Shown piece by piece: positions 34,176 through 42,508 of a stretch of 63,253 bases of DNA. How positions within the stretch are numbered: position 1 is the first letter of the stretch; every line of letters starts with the position of its first letter. The translations under genes were made by a program, and so were the position numbers. The DNA comes from Hyphomicrobiales bacterium (lineage in GTDB: Bacteria > Pseudomonadota > Alphaproteobacteria > Rhizobiales > Beijerinckiaceae). Where the stretch lies: positions 3,380 to 66,632 of the forward strand of contig JAPLOW010000173.1 of assembly GCA_026400555.1 (NCBI GenBank), written 5' to 3'. The notes beneath the pieces are model-generated. The model was given only the letters and a program-made list of their open reading frames with translations. It was not told the origin of the DNA and did not search any database.

Positions 34176-35129
34176 ATGAAGACAGATCCCCATCCGCTCA
34201 AGTTTGCCGTGATCGGCGTCGGCTCCATGGGGCGCAACCACGCCCGCATCCTGGCCTCCTCACCAACCGTCGACCTCGTCGGCATCGTCGATCCTGATCC
34301 CGATGCAAGGCGCCAGATTGCGAGCATGGCGCAGGCCGAGGCGATGGCCGATGTGGAAGAGGCCATTGCACGCGGCATTGACGCCGCGATCGTGGCCGTA
34401 CCGACGGTCCAGCACCACGATGTCGCCCGGCGTCTGATCGATGCCGGCGTGCATGTGCTGATCGAGAAACCGATCGCAGCCACCAGCGCCGAGGCACACG
34501 ACCTGATCGACCGCGCTGCGGCGAAGGGTACAATCCTCACGGTGGGCCATGTCGAACGGTTCAACCCGGCCATCCGCACGCTCTACGAGGCAATCGGCGG
34601 TGAGGACATCATTTCGATTGCGATCTCGCGCGTCGGGCCATTCCCGCCCCGCATCAGCGATGTCGGCATCGTCACAGACCTTGGCGTGCATGACATCGAC
34701 CTGATCCGCTGGCTCAGCGGCTCGGAGATCGTCGAGCACCAGTCGCTGCTGACCCGCGCCCGCGGCCAGCATGAAGACATCGCCTTCCTGCAGTTCCGCC
34801 TCGCCAATGGGGCACTGGCGCATATCAACACCAACTGGCTGACGCCCTTCAAGGAGCGCCGCATCAGCGTGTCGACGGCCAAGCGCTTCATCGTCTGCGA
34901 CATGCTGCTGCGCACGGTGAACGAGTTCTCCGGCTTCATGCCGGATGGCCTTCCAGACCGGCTCGCGCAGGGCAGTTTCGTTAGCCGCAGCCTCAGCGTG
35001 CCGTTTGTCGAGCCGCTGCGCGCCGAGATCGACGCCTTCATCGACGCGATCCGCGGCCGCGGACCGGTGATGGTCAGCGGGCTCGACGGCGCCCGCACAC
35101 TCGAAGTGGCGCTGGCCTGCCTTGCCTGA
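34176..35129 (+). CDS. Gfo/Idh/MocA family oxidoreductase
   Basis: This 317-residue NAD(P)-dependent dehydrogenase acts on a sugar or cyclitol type substrate that is not known. The Rossmann motif is FAVIGVGSMGRNHARIL (10-26), and the family motif is HVLIEKPIAATSAEA with the conserved Lys. The middle motif GVHDIDLIRWLSG holds the catalytic Asp/His pair. ATG 34176 is chosen by homology; the frame open to 34110 adds an unlikely leader. The gene is divergent from the ThDP enzyme gene, with 215 bases for both promoters. Confidence 0.88.
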   Translation: MKTDPHPLKFAVIGVGSMGRNHARILASSPTVDLVGIVDPDPDARRQIASMAQAEAMADVEEAIARGIDAAIVAVPTVQHHDVARRLIDAGVHVLIEKPIAATSAEAHDLIDRAAAKGTILTVGHVERFNPAIRTLYEAIGGEDIISIAISRVGPFPPRISDVGIVTDLGVHDIDLIRWLSGSEIVEHQSLLTRARGQHEDIAFLQFRLANGALAHINTNWLTPFKERRISVSTAKRFIVCDMLLRTVNEFSGFMPDGLPDRLAQGSFVSRSLSVPFVEPLRAEIDAFIDAIRGRGPVMVSGLDGARTLEVALACLA

Positions 35130-35165
35130 TCACCATCGGTCTTGCCTGGCCGTTGAGGCTGGAGC

Positions 35166-36599
35166 TCAGCCGCCGGTCGGCTTGGCCGCCCAGCCGCCCG
35201 TGCGCAGGATATGCCGGCCCGAGCCGGGGGTTCCAACCGTCGTGCCGTCACGCGCCACGGTCCGTCCGCGCACCAGCACGGTTTCGGGCCAGCCCTTCAC
35301 CGTCCGGCCCGCGAAGGGCGTGTAGCCGGTATTGCCGACCATCAGCGCGTCGGTGAGCGTGACGCGGCGGTTGGCATCCCAGATTGCGATGTCGGCGTCG
35401 AGGCCCACGGCGATGTTGCCCTTGCCGGTAAGGTTGTAGATGCGCGCCGGCTGGGTCGCCGTCAGGTTGACGAAGCTCTGAAGCGCTTGTCCCGCGAACT
35501 CCGGCCGCTTCTTCGAGACCATGGCGTCGAACATCAGCGGCATCCGCGTTTCCAGACCCGGCAAGCCGTTGGCGATCTGCTTGAAGGTGCTGTTCGGCCC
35601 GCCCGAGAGCTTGCCGCTCGCGTCGAAGCGATAAGGTGCGTGGTCGGAGGAGACGGTTTGCAGGTCTCCGAGCGCGAGTGCGGCCCACAGCGCCTCCTGG
35701 TCCGACTTGTCGCGGGGAGGGGGCGAGCACATGAACTTGGCGCCCTCCAGGCCCGGCCGGTCGAGGTCGGCGGCTGTCAGGAACAAGTACTGCGGGCAGG
35801 TTTCGGCGAAGACCTTGAGCCCCTGACGGCGCGCATCGCCGACGATCGCGGCGCCCTCGGCCGTCGACACATGGAAAATCATGATCGGCTGGTCGACCAG
35901 TGCGGCAGCCGAAATCAGGCGCGTGAAAGCTTCCGTTTCTGACGCGCGCGGATGGCTGACGGCGTGATACTTCGGCGCGGTCTTGCCTTCCGCAAGCAGT
36001 TTGCGGCCCATCCAGGCAATCATGCCGTGGTTCTCGGCATGCACGCAGACCAGCGCCTTGTGCTCGCGTGCCACCGCCAGGACATCGAGAAGCGTCTCGT
36101 CCTCGACCTTGAGCTTGTCATACGTCATGAACAGCTTGATCGAGGCATGTCCCTCAGCGATCAGCGCGGGCAGGTCGCGGGTCAGCGTTGCCTCGGTCGG
36201 GTCTGACACGATCATGTGGAATGCGTAGTCCACCATCGCGCCACGCGCCGCCAGCACGCTGTAGTCGTCGACGACCTTGCGCAGGGACAGGCCCTTGTGC
36301 TGCGCGGCGAAGGAAATGACGGTGGTCGTCCCGCCGAAGGCTGCAGCCCGCGTCGCGCTCTCAAACGTGTCCGCGTTCATGATCCCGGCGGCTGACAGTT
36401 GTTCGATATGCGTGTGGCTGTCGATGCCGCCCGGGAGCACCAGTTTGCCCCTGGCGTCGATTTCTTCGCGGCCCGGCGCCAGCTTCGCGCCGATCGCCGC
36501 GATCTGGCCGCGGGCCACGCCGACGTCTGCTTTGAAGACATCGGTGGCGGTAACCACAGTACCGTTGCGGATGACAAGGTCGAATGCGGAAACTGGCAT
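35166..36599 (-). CDS. Dihydropyrimidinase / D-hydantoinase
   Basis: The 477-residue amidohydrolase opens cyclic ureides such as dihydropyrimidines or hydantoins. Metal ligands are visible: His62 and His64 in GGIDSHTHIEQ, the carboxylated Lys155 in ASIKLFMTYD, His187 in VCVHAEN, His243 in IFHVSTAEG and Asp318 in VSSDHAPYRF. SSDHAP and the C-terminal layout favour the hydantoinase/dihydropyrimidinase branch over allantoinase. ATG 36599 begins MPVSAFDLVIRNGTVV; the frame to 36884 runs antisense into the racemase gene. It is divergent from a hydantoin racemase gene with only 58 bases between starts. Confidence 0.88.
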   Translation of the reverse strand: MPVSAFDLVIRNGTVVTATDVFKADVGVARGQIAAIGAKLAPGREEIDARGKLVLPGGIDSHTHIEQLSAAGIMNADTFESATRAAAFGGTTTVISFAAQHKGLSLRKVVDDYSVLAARGAMVDYAFHMIVSDPTEATLTRDLPALIAEGHASIKLFMTYDKLKVEDETLLDVLAVAREHKALVCVHAENHGMIAWMGRKLLAEGKTAPKYHAVSHPRASETEAFTRLISAAALVDQPIMIFHVSTAEGAAIVGDARRQGLKVFAETCPQYLFLTAADLDRPGLEGAKFMCSPPPRDKSDQEALWAALALGDLQTVSSDHAPYRFDASGKLSGGPNSTFKQIANGLPGLETRMPLMFDAMVSKKRPEFAGQALQSFVNLTATQPARIYNLTGKGNIAVGLDADIAIWDANRRVTLTDALMVGNTGYTPFAGRTVKGWPETVLVRGRTVARDGTTVGTPGSGRHILRTGGWAAKPTGG

Positions 36600-36657
36600 G
36601 GCTGGACAATCCGGGGTGAGAGATGAAACTGTGGTTCCGAGCAAACGGAACCCCAGC

Positions 36658-37311
36658 ATGACACGCAAACGCATCCTCGTCGTCAACCCGAACTCGAACG
36701 AGGCCGTCACGCAAGGATTGCGTGACGCGCTGGAATGCTTCCACAATCCGCTCGGTCCGGAGGTGGTCTGCCGCACGCTCACGGAGGGTCCGTTCGGCGT
36801 CGAAACGCAGGAGCATGTCGAAAGCGTCGCGCTGCCCCTGCGGCGGTTGGTGGAAGGCGACAATGACAGCGCGGCCTTCGTCATCGCCTGCTATTCCGAT
36901 CCCGGCCTGCATGTCTGCAGGGAAGGCACGTCCCGGCCTGTCTTCGGGATTGCAGAATGCGGCGTCCTGACCGCGCTCGCCCGTGCGGACACGTTCGGCG
37001 TGATCGCCATCAAGAGCCGGTCGATCCCGCGCCACTATCGCTACATGCGCCAGATGGGCCTGACCGACCGGCTGGTCAGCGAGCGCGCGCTCGAAATGAG
37101 CGTCGCCGAGACGGCCAGCGGCGAGGGCACATTGGCCCGGATGATCGAGATTGGCGGCCTGCTGAAGGCGGACGGGGCGCGCGCCATCGTCATGGGCTGC
37201 GCCGGAATGGCGCGGCACAGGAAGCCGCTGGAGGACGCTCTTGGCGTTCCGGTGATCGACCCGACACAGGCGGCCGTCGCGATGGCGATCGGCACTGTTG
37301 CAATCAGTTAA
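36658..37311 (+). CDS. Hydantoin (Asp/Glu family) racemase
   Basis: A 217-residue cofactor-independent racemase. The paired catalytic cysteines are Cys78 in FVIACYSDPGLH and Cys181 in IVMGCAGMA, and the start RILVVNPNSNEAVT is typical of HyuE-like hydantoin racemases. It would interconvert D- and L-5-substituted hydantoins so that the neighbouring enantioselective hydantoinase can use both. ATG 36658 agrees with family starts. The shared 58-base divergent promoter region suggests joint control. Confidence 0.88.
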   Translation: MTRKRILVVNPNSNEAVTQGLRDALECFHNPLGPEVVCRTLTEGPFGVETQEHVESVALPLRRLVEGDNDSAAFVIACYSDPGLHVCREGTSRPVFGIAECGVLTALARADTFGVIAIKSRSIPRHYRYMRQMGLTDRLVSERALEMSVAETASGEGTLARMIEIGGLLKADGARAIVMGCAGMARHRKPLEDALGVPVIDPTQAAVAMAIGTVAIS

Positions 37312-37388
37312 GCGCCGATTAGGCCTCCGCGAACGTAGCCGTTGTGCGCCGGGGGGCGATTCGCATGGTGCAGCCATTGGAGAGGACG

Positions 37389-37727
37389 ATGGCGCATTTG
37401 AGCAGGGCTTTGGACTATCAGGGGGAGGAACGGCGCGGATGCTTGCGCATCCGGACGCTTCTGGCTGCTGTTGCCCATGATGAAGGGGCCACGGGCGCTT
37501 GGAACTGTGTCGTTCGCAACGTCTCGGTGACCGGCGCTCGGCTGGAACTGGAAAAGCCGCTGCCTCTGCCGGCCCAGTTCCGGCTTGATGTGCCATCCAA
37601 GAACATGCGCAGGTTTGCCGTCGTCGTGTGGCGCAATTCGGCCGTGGTTGGCATCAGGTTCAGGGCCGGTCCTGCAAAATCGAGCCGGACAGGCGTAACG
37701 CCGCAGGCACCGCACAGGCCTCACTGA
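37389..37727 (+). CDS. PilZ domain protein 1
   Basis: The 112-residue protein is a single PilZ domain, the usual receptor for cyclic di-GMP. The binding motif RxxxR is RGCLR (Arg16-Arg20) and the second motif is NVSVTG (Asn44-Gly49), with Asn in place of the more common Asp. ATG 37389 has a GAGAGGAC-like ribosome site; ATG 37365 is an alternative. A second PilZ gene follows 89 bases downstream. Confidence 0.82.
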   Translation: MAHLSRALDYQGEERRGCLRIRTLLAAVAHDEGATGAWNCVVRNVSVTGARLELEKPLPLPAQFRLDVPSKNMRRFAVVVWRNSAVVGIRFRAGPAKSSRTGVTPQAPHRPH

Positions 37728-37791
37728 GCTTTCCGGACCGCGCGCGGTGGGCGCGACGGACGCCTCGCTGTTCAGGTTAGCAATACGACAA

Positions 37792-37809
37792 TGCCCGGTT
37801 TGCCGGGCA
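37792..37809. terminator. Hairpin between the two PilZ genes
   Basis: TGCCCGG-TTTG-CCGGGCA is a 7-bp stem with a tetraloop ending 7 bases before the second PilZ start. It has no T run, so it may be a weak terminator or a translational hairpin over the ribosome-binding region. Confidence 0.5.
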
Positions 37810-37816
37810 CACGGCT

Positions 37817-38203
37817 ATGCTTGCTTTCCTTGCAAGGAGGTCGCACAAGGCCGGGTCCCTCCAGGAAAGACGCTTGTCGCCGCGCACGCGTACGCTGCTT
37901 GGCGCCATGGCGCGCGAAGCCAACAAACGTGCGACGTGGGATTGCCAGGTGCAGAACCTGTCGGAGCAGGGCGCGCGGCTTGAGACAGCAAACCCGGTCT
38001 GGTTTCCGCAGTCCTTCGAACTCGATGTGCCTGTGCGCCACCTGCGCCTCCAGACCTCAGTCGTCTGGCGCGCGGGACGGCAGCTTGGCGTCGCGTTTAC
38101 CGGCGACGAAGCAGGCCCGTCCGCGACCGAGCGGGACGAACTCCAGCGCCTAAAGCTTGAGCATGGCCGGCTGCGCGCCCACCTCAGGGAATTCACTGGC
38201 TGA
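37817..38203 (+). CDS. PilZ domain protein 2
   Basis: The 128-residue product has a PilZ domain with RxxxR as RLSPR (Arg19-Arg23) and NLSEQG (Asn47-Gly52), the c-di-GMP contact motifs. A C-terminal helical tail (about 100-127, TERDELQRLKLEHGRLRAHL) is extra and may mediate dimer or partner contacts. ATG 37817 has no clear ribosome site, and a hairpin lies just upstream, hinting at translational control. The gene is convergent with the photolyase gene, with eight bases between stops. Confidence 0.8.
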   Translation: MLAFLARRSHKAGSLQERRLSPRTRTLLGAMAREANKRATWDCQVQNLSEQGARLETANPVWFPQSFELDVPVRHLRLQTSVVWRAGRQLGVAFTGDEAGPSATERDELQRLKLEHGRLRAHLREFTG

Positions 38204-38211
38204 GGAAGGCT

Positions 38212-39741
38212 TCATGCCTCGCCGAGGGTGGCGAGGAACGCCTGCGCATCGTTCGTGATCTCGGCGCGTCTCGTGTCGCTGAAGGTCGCCAGCGTGCGGT
38301 ATGGCATCGCCATGCGCTGGTTTCCCGCCAACCTGCCCTGATTCTCTATGAGAAAATTCCAGTACAGGTAATTGAAGGGGCAGGCTTTTGGCCCCGCCTT
38401 GACCTTCGGATCATAGCGGCAGGTGCGGCAATAGTCGCTCATGCGGTCGATATAGGCGCCCGAGGCTGCATAGGGCTTGGATGCCAGCAGCCCGCCATCG
38501 GCGAACAGCGCCATCCCGTGCACATTCGGCAGTTCAACCCATTCATAGGCGTCGGCATAGACGGCGAGATACCACGCCTCGATCGCGGCAGGCGCCACCC
38601 CGGCCAGCAGTGCGAAATTGCCTGTCACCATCAGGCGCTGGATATGGTGGCCATAGGCGTTGCGGCGGATGTCGCCGATGGACTGGACAAGGCAGTTCAT
38701 ATCCGTCTCGCCGGACCAGTAGAAGCCGGGCAGGGGTCGTGTGGCATTCAGCGCATTTGTGTCGGCATAGCCCGGCATGCGCGTCCAATAGATGCCGCGC
38801 ACATACTCGCGCCAGCCGAGAATCTGCCGGATGAAGCCTTCGACGGCATTGAGCGGCGCACGGCCCTCACGCCATTCCGCCTCGGCCCGCGCGCAGACCT
38901 CGCGGGCGGTGATCAAGCCTACGTTGAGATAAGGCGAGATGATGCTGTGAAACAGGAAGGGCTCGGCGGTCTTCATCGCGTCCTGGTAGTCGCCAAAAAG
39001 CGGCAGGCACACGGTGATGAAGTGATCCAGTGCCTCGAGCGCATCGGACCGCGTCACGGCCCAGCCGAACGGCTCAAGCTCGCCGAAATGGTCCGGGAAC
39101 CGTTGCTGAACCAAGGCCATTACGGCGCGCGTGATCTCATCCGGCTCGAAGCGCGTCCGCTTCGGCACGGTGATACCGGCTGGCAACGCCTTGCGGTTGT
39201 CTTGATCGAAGTTCCACTGCCCACCCGCCGGCTCGTCACCCGCCATCAGCACATCATGCTCGCGGCGCATCTCCCGGTAGAAGAACTCCATGCGAAAGCT
39301 CTTGCGTCCCTCCGCCCAGCGCTGGAAGCGGGCGCTCGAGGCGAAGAAGCGGTCATCGGCACGGATCTCCACATCAATCCCATGGCGCTCCTGCCAGCCG
39401 CGCATGGCGCTGAGCACGCGCCATTCGCCCGGCTCGGTCAGCACGATGCGTGACGGCGCGTGGCGGGCCACCGCGCGCCCGATCTCGCCGCTGAGAGAGC
39501 CCGTATTGCCGGGGTTGTCCAGCCTCACATAATCGACGCGGATCCCGGCCGCGCGCAACTCCGCCGCGAAATGGCGCATTGCCGAGAGCACCAGCACGAT
39601 CTTCTGCTTGTGATGTGGCACATAGGTGGTCTCGTCATGCACCTCCGCCATCAGCACGACGTCGCGCGCGGCATCGATGTCGCTGAGGGAGGCAAGATCG
39701 CGTGTGAGTTGGTCACCGAGCACAAGGCGCAGGCGCGTCAT
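38212..39741 (-). CDS. phrB: Iron-sulfur bacterial cryptochrome/(6-4) photolyase, PhrB type
   Basis: The 509-residue flavoprotein belongs to the FeS-BCP class that repairs (6-4) photoproducts in light. The four cysteines that hold the [4Fe-4S] cluster are Cys350 (DMNCLVQSI), Cys438 and Cys441 (DYCRTCRYD) and Cys454 (PKACPF). As I recall the published Agrobacterium PhrB numbering, these are the same positions. The FAD-binding region includes GWREYVRGIYW and GHHIQRLMVTGNF. Its start overlaps the stop of the small DUF2256 gene by four bases. FAD, a lumazine-type antenna and the cluster are expected by family. Confidence 0.95.
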   Translation of the reverse strand: MTRLRLVLGDQLTRDLASLSDIDAARDVVLMAEVHDETTYVPHHKQKIVLVLSAMRHFAAELRAAGIRVDYVRLDNPGNTGSLSGEIGRAVARHAPSRIVLTEPGEWRVLSAMRGWQERHGIDVEIRADDRFFASSARFQRWAEGRKSFRMEFFYREMRREHDVLMAGDEPAGGQWNFDQDNRKALPAGITVPKRTRFEPDEITRAVMALVQQRFPDHFGELEPFGWAVTRSDALEALDHFITVCLPLFGDYQDAMKTAEPFLFHSIISPYLNVGLITAREVCARAEAEWREGRAPLNAVEGFIRQILGWREYVRGIYWTRMPGYADTNALNATRPLPGFYWSGETDMNCLVQSIGDIRRNAYGHHIQRLMVTGNFALLAGVAPAAIEAWYLAVYADAYEWVELPNVHGMALFADGGLLASKPYAASGAYIDRMSDYCRTCRYDPKVKAGPKACPFNYLYWNFLIENQGRLAGNQRMAMPYRTLATFSDTRRAEITNDAQAFLATLGEA

Positions 39742-39899
39742 GGTACGGCCTTCGCGCGGCGGCCGCGCCTGAGCTCACTCTTGCAGCGTTCCGAGCAGGT
39801 CTTCACCTCATCCCAGACGCGTTCCCATTTCTTGCGCCAGGCGAAGGGCCGCCCGCAGGCTTCGCAGGTCTTCTGCGGCAGATCGCCCTTTGCCCGCAT
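39738..39899 (-). CDS. DUF2256 small zinc-ribbon-like protein
   Basis: A 53-residue protein: MRAKGDLPQKTCEACGRPF followed by AWRKKWERVWDEVKTCSERC and a basic tail. Two cysteine pairs, CxxC (12, 15) and CxxxC (35, 39), likely bind zinc. This is the DUF2256 family, of unknown function, often found next to cryptochromes and photolyases in bacteria and cyanobacteria. Its TGA overlaps the phrB ATG (ATGA), so the two are coupled. The SDR gene ends 12 bases upstream of its start. Confidence 0.92.
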   Translation of the reverse strand: MRAKGDLPQKTCEACGRPFAWRKKWERVWDEVKTCSERCKSELRRGRRAKAVP

Positions 39900-39911
39900 C
39901 TTCGCCACAGC

Positions 39912-40640
39912 CTAGCCCTTGGTGCGCAGCGTCGACCGGCCGCCATCCACGCCGATAATCTGGCCTGTGATCCAGCCTGCATCAGCCGACATCAGGAATG
40001 CTGCCGTTGCGGCAATGTCATCGGCCTCGCCCAGCCGCTGCATGGCATGCATCTGCGCGATGGCTGTGGCCATCTGCTCGTTGCCGGTAAGCGCCTTCGC
40101 CAGAGGCGTGCGCGTGAGCGATGGCGCGATGCAGTTGACCCTGATCTTCGGCGCAAGCTCGGCGGCCAGGGCAAGGGTAAGGCCCTCGACGGCGCCCTTG
40201 GCCATGGCGACGGACGCGTGGGCGGTGAAGCCCTGGGCCACCGCAACGGTCGAGAACAGCATCACGCAGGGCGTGCCATGCGCTGCCTTGAGGGCGGGTA
40301 GGGCGGCCTGAACCGCGCGCACGGCGCCAAGCGCGTTCAGCCGGAAGTCGTTCTCGAAGTCGCCGTCGGTCAGGCGCGAAACGGGCTTCAGGTTGATCGA
40401 GCCCACAGCGTAGGCAAGGCCGCCGACGGCCGGTCCTGCCGCCTCCACGGTAGCTTTCAGCGCATCGGCATCGAGGACATCAGCGACGGCGCTTGACGCG
40501 CCAAGCTCGCCGGCGATCGCCGACAGCTTCACCGGATCGCGGCCAATGAGGTGAACCTGACGACCGGCAGCAACCAGCCGTCGCGCCAGCGCAGAGCCGA
40601 CGCCGCCGGTACCGCCGACGATGATCGTTATATCAGACAT
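39912..40640 (-). CDS. Short-chain dehydrogenase/reductase lacking the catalytic Tyr
   Basis: The 242-residue protein has the SDR cofactor motif VGGTGGVGSALARRL near the start and the late motif GWITGQIIGVDGGRSTL. In the active site the Ser is kept (FSTVAV), but the YxxxK motif reads VAMAK, so Tyr is replaced by Val while Lys remains. This subgroup with an HAS-V-AMAK-like site is seen beside photolyase genes. Activity as a classical dehydrogenase is doubtful. It is the first gene of the SDR-DUF2256-phrB operon. Confidence 0.85.
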   Translation of the reverse strand: MSDITIIVGGTGGVGSALARRLVAAGRQVHLIGRDPVKLSAIAGELGASSAVADVLDADALKATVEAAGPAVGGLAYAVGSINLKPVSRLTDGDFENDFRLNALGAVRAVQAALPALKAAHGTPCVMLFSTVAVAQGFTAHASVAMAKGAVEGLTLALAAELAPKIRVNCIAPSLTRTPLAKALTGNEQMATAIAQMHAMQRLGEADDIAATAAFLMSADAGWITGQIIGVDGGRSTLRTKG

Positions 40641-40803
40641 TCAGGGATGACCTTTGCTTTTGGTTCAGCACTCAACCTGCTTACGGCTGGCTGGACCAAC
40701 TGGTTCAACCCGGGCAGACATGATCACGGAGGACACCAAGCCGCCATCTTGTGGGTGCCCATTGCGGCTGGGGTTGGGCAAACAGATCGCCAGGGAGGCA
40801 TCA

Positions 40804-41943
40804 ATGTTGCACGAGCCCGACCACAATCAAGCCGGAGACGTTTCGCTCTCGCGCCATGGGATTGTCGCCGCGTTGGAAGCGGGCATCGCCGCCGCTGCGG
40901 TCAAGCCGCCCCGCTGTGGCTCAAACCGCGCCACCGGGGCCGCCAAGCACGATCACCACTCCTCCGCGGGACTTCTCGCCGCGCGGCGCGCCGACCACCT
41001 ATCTCTGGGACCCGCACGTAATCGCAGTCGATCCCGTCTTCAACGGCAGCGCCCAGCCCAATGCGCCGGTCCAGCGCTATGGTCCGAAGGGCCGGCCTCA
41101 AATGCTCAGGCCCGCTATCTGGTCTGGAGCGACATTCCGACCAACCGGCAACTGCGCTGGCTTGAGGATGACGGCCGCGTCACGGTCTTCCGCAATCCCT
41201 CGAACACCAGCAACGGCAACAGCTTCGACTTCCAGGGCCGGCAGCTTGCCTGCGAGCATCTGACGCGCAGGGTCGTGCGCTACGAACTCGACGGCTCGGT
41301 CACGATCCTCGCTGACCGGTTTGATGGCAAAGCGCCTCAACTCACCGAATGACGTGGTGCCGCATCCTGATGGCAGCTACTGGTGCACCGATCCGCCCTA
41401 TGGAGGCGAGGTCTATGAGGGCGCGCTTGACGCGTCCAGCGGCCCGACCAACCCGGCAGGACGGCTTCGGAACCGGCTGGGACAGTCGGCAGAGATCGGC
41501 GCGGCGCGAACTGCCGACCAACTGCGACCGCATTGATCCTGGCGGACGGGTCGACCTCGTGGTCACCGAGCAACAGGTGCCGGACCCGAACGGGCTCTGC
41601 TTCTCGCCCGATTACCGGAAGCTCTACGTGGTCAGCACCGGAAAGGGCCCTGGCGACACCGGCCCCGGCGCCAAGGGCGACATGAATATCTTCGATGTCG
41701 GCGCGGACGACAAGCTCAGCAAACAGAAGCTGTTCAGCGACGTCATGATTGACCGGGTGAAGTGCGGGCCGGCTGGCGTCAGGGCCAATGTCAATGTCAA
41801 TCTGTGGTGCTCCAGCAATGCCGGCCGCAGCTTCGGCCAAAAAAGGCGTGACGATCTGGTCCAAGCGCAACCGCTTGTTCATGGCCGACAGCAAGTCGCT
41901 CTATGCGGTCTTCATCAATACCCAAGGCAAGGCTCAGGGTTGA
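40804..41943 (+). pseudogene. SMP-30/gluconolactonase pseudogene
   Basis: Fragments of one SMP-30/gluconolactonase-like protein lie in order but in changing frames. They are: an N-terminal signal-like part from ATG 40804; APTTYLWDPHVIAVDPVFNG (to about 41090); ARYLVWSDIPTNRQLRWLED to ILADRFDGK (to about 41335); LNSPNDVVPHPDGSYWCTDP (to about 41465); DPNGLCFSPDYRKLYVVSTG (to about 41840); and KRNRLFMADSKSLYAVFINT to a TGA at 41943. At least five frame changes separate them. Part of the last blade between GVTIW and KRNRLFM is deleted. An A6 run at about 41841 marks one frameshift. Such lactonases hydrolyse sugar lactones; this copy cannot. Confidence 0.85.
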
Positions 41944-41966
41944 GCCGGGAACGGAGCGAAGTGTTG

Positions 41967-41991
41967 TCCCCGTCGTCGAGGGCGACGGGGA
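41967..41991 (-). terminator. Hairpin terminator downstream of sufA
   Basis: TCCCCGTCG (41967-41975) and CGACGGGGA (41983-41991) form a 9-bp stem with a 7-base loop, seven bases beyond the sufA stop. The T run is poor, so strength is uncertain. Confidence 0.6.
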
Positions 41992-41998
41992 TGGCGCC

Positions 41999-42373
41999 TC
42001 ACGCGATGGGCAATGGTGTCTTTTGCGGCGTGATCGCGACCGACTCGCCGCAGCCGCAGGCCGATGTCTGGTTCGGATTGTTGAACACGAAGGTCGATGA
42101 CAGCTTGTCGACCTTGAAGTCGAGCTCTGTCCCGATCAGGAACAGGACCGCTTTGCCATCCACGACCACCTTCGCGCCCTTGTCCTCGACCAGTTCGTCG
42201 CCCGGCTTGAGATCGCGTGCGACATCGAAGGTGTATTCCATGCCGGCGCAGCCGCCCTTCTTCACGCCAACGCGCAGGCCAAGTGCGCCTTCTGCCTTCG
42301 ACGCGATCTCGCTGACGCGCCGGGCGGCGGCATCAGTGAGGGAAATGACCTTGAGGCCCGGAATCGAGAACAT
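41999..42373 (-). CDS. sufA: Iron-sulfur cluster carrier SufA (A-type)
   Basis: The 124-residue A-type carrier receives Fe-S clusters from SufBCD and passes them to apoproteins. The three cysteine ligands are in KKGGCAGMEY and TSACGCGES. ATG 42373 is chosen because GAGGAGGAAGACACC precedes it as a strong ribosome site. In related species sufA follows sufT directly; here an inverted dehydrogenase gene separates them, so sufA must have its own promoter. The leader palindrome at 42391-42407 lies just upstream. Confidence 0.92.
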   Translation of the reverse strand: MFSIPGLKVISLTDAAARRVSEIASKAEGALGLRVGVKKGGCAGMEYTFDVARDLKPGDELVEDKGAKVVVDGKAVLFLIGTELDFKVDKLSSTFVFNNPNQTSACGCGESVAITPQKTPLPIA

Positions 42374-42390
42374 GGTGTCTTCCTCCTCGC

Positions 42391-42407
42391 GAGGGTTCAA
42401 GGCCCTG
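42391..42407 (-). promoter_or_regulatory. Shared iron/Fe-S leader palindrome, copy before sufA
   Basis: On the coding strand the core is AGGGCCTTGAACCCT: the same 13-mer GGGCCTTGAACCC as before fbpA and sufB. The next pair outward is A-T here instead of C-G in the other two copies. This compensating change keeps the dyad. The element ends 17 nt from the sufA ATG. Confidence 0.75.
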
Positions 42408-42508
42408 CGTTGCGGACAGATGCACCCTACATAGCCATTCGTTGCCAATTCGTCGAGAGCAGCTAGGGTCAGTCGTATCACAACGTGTTGTTGCGGAACG
42501 ATCCTGCC

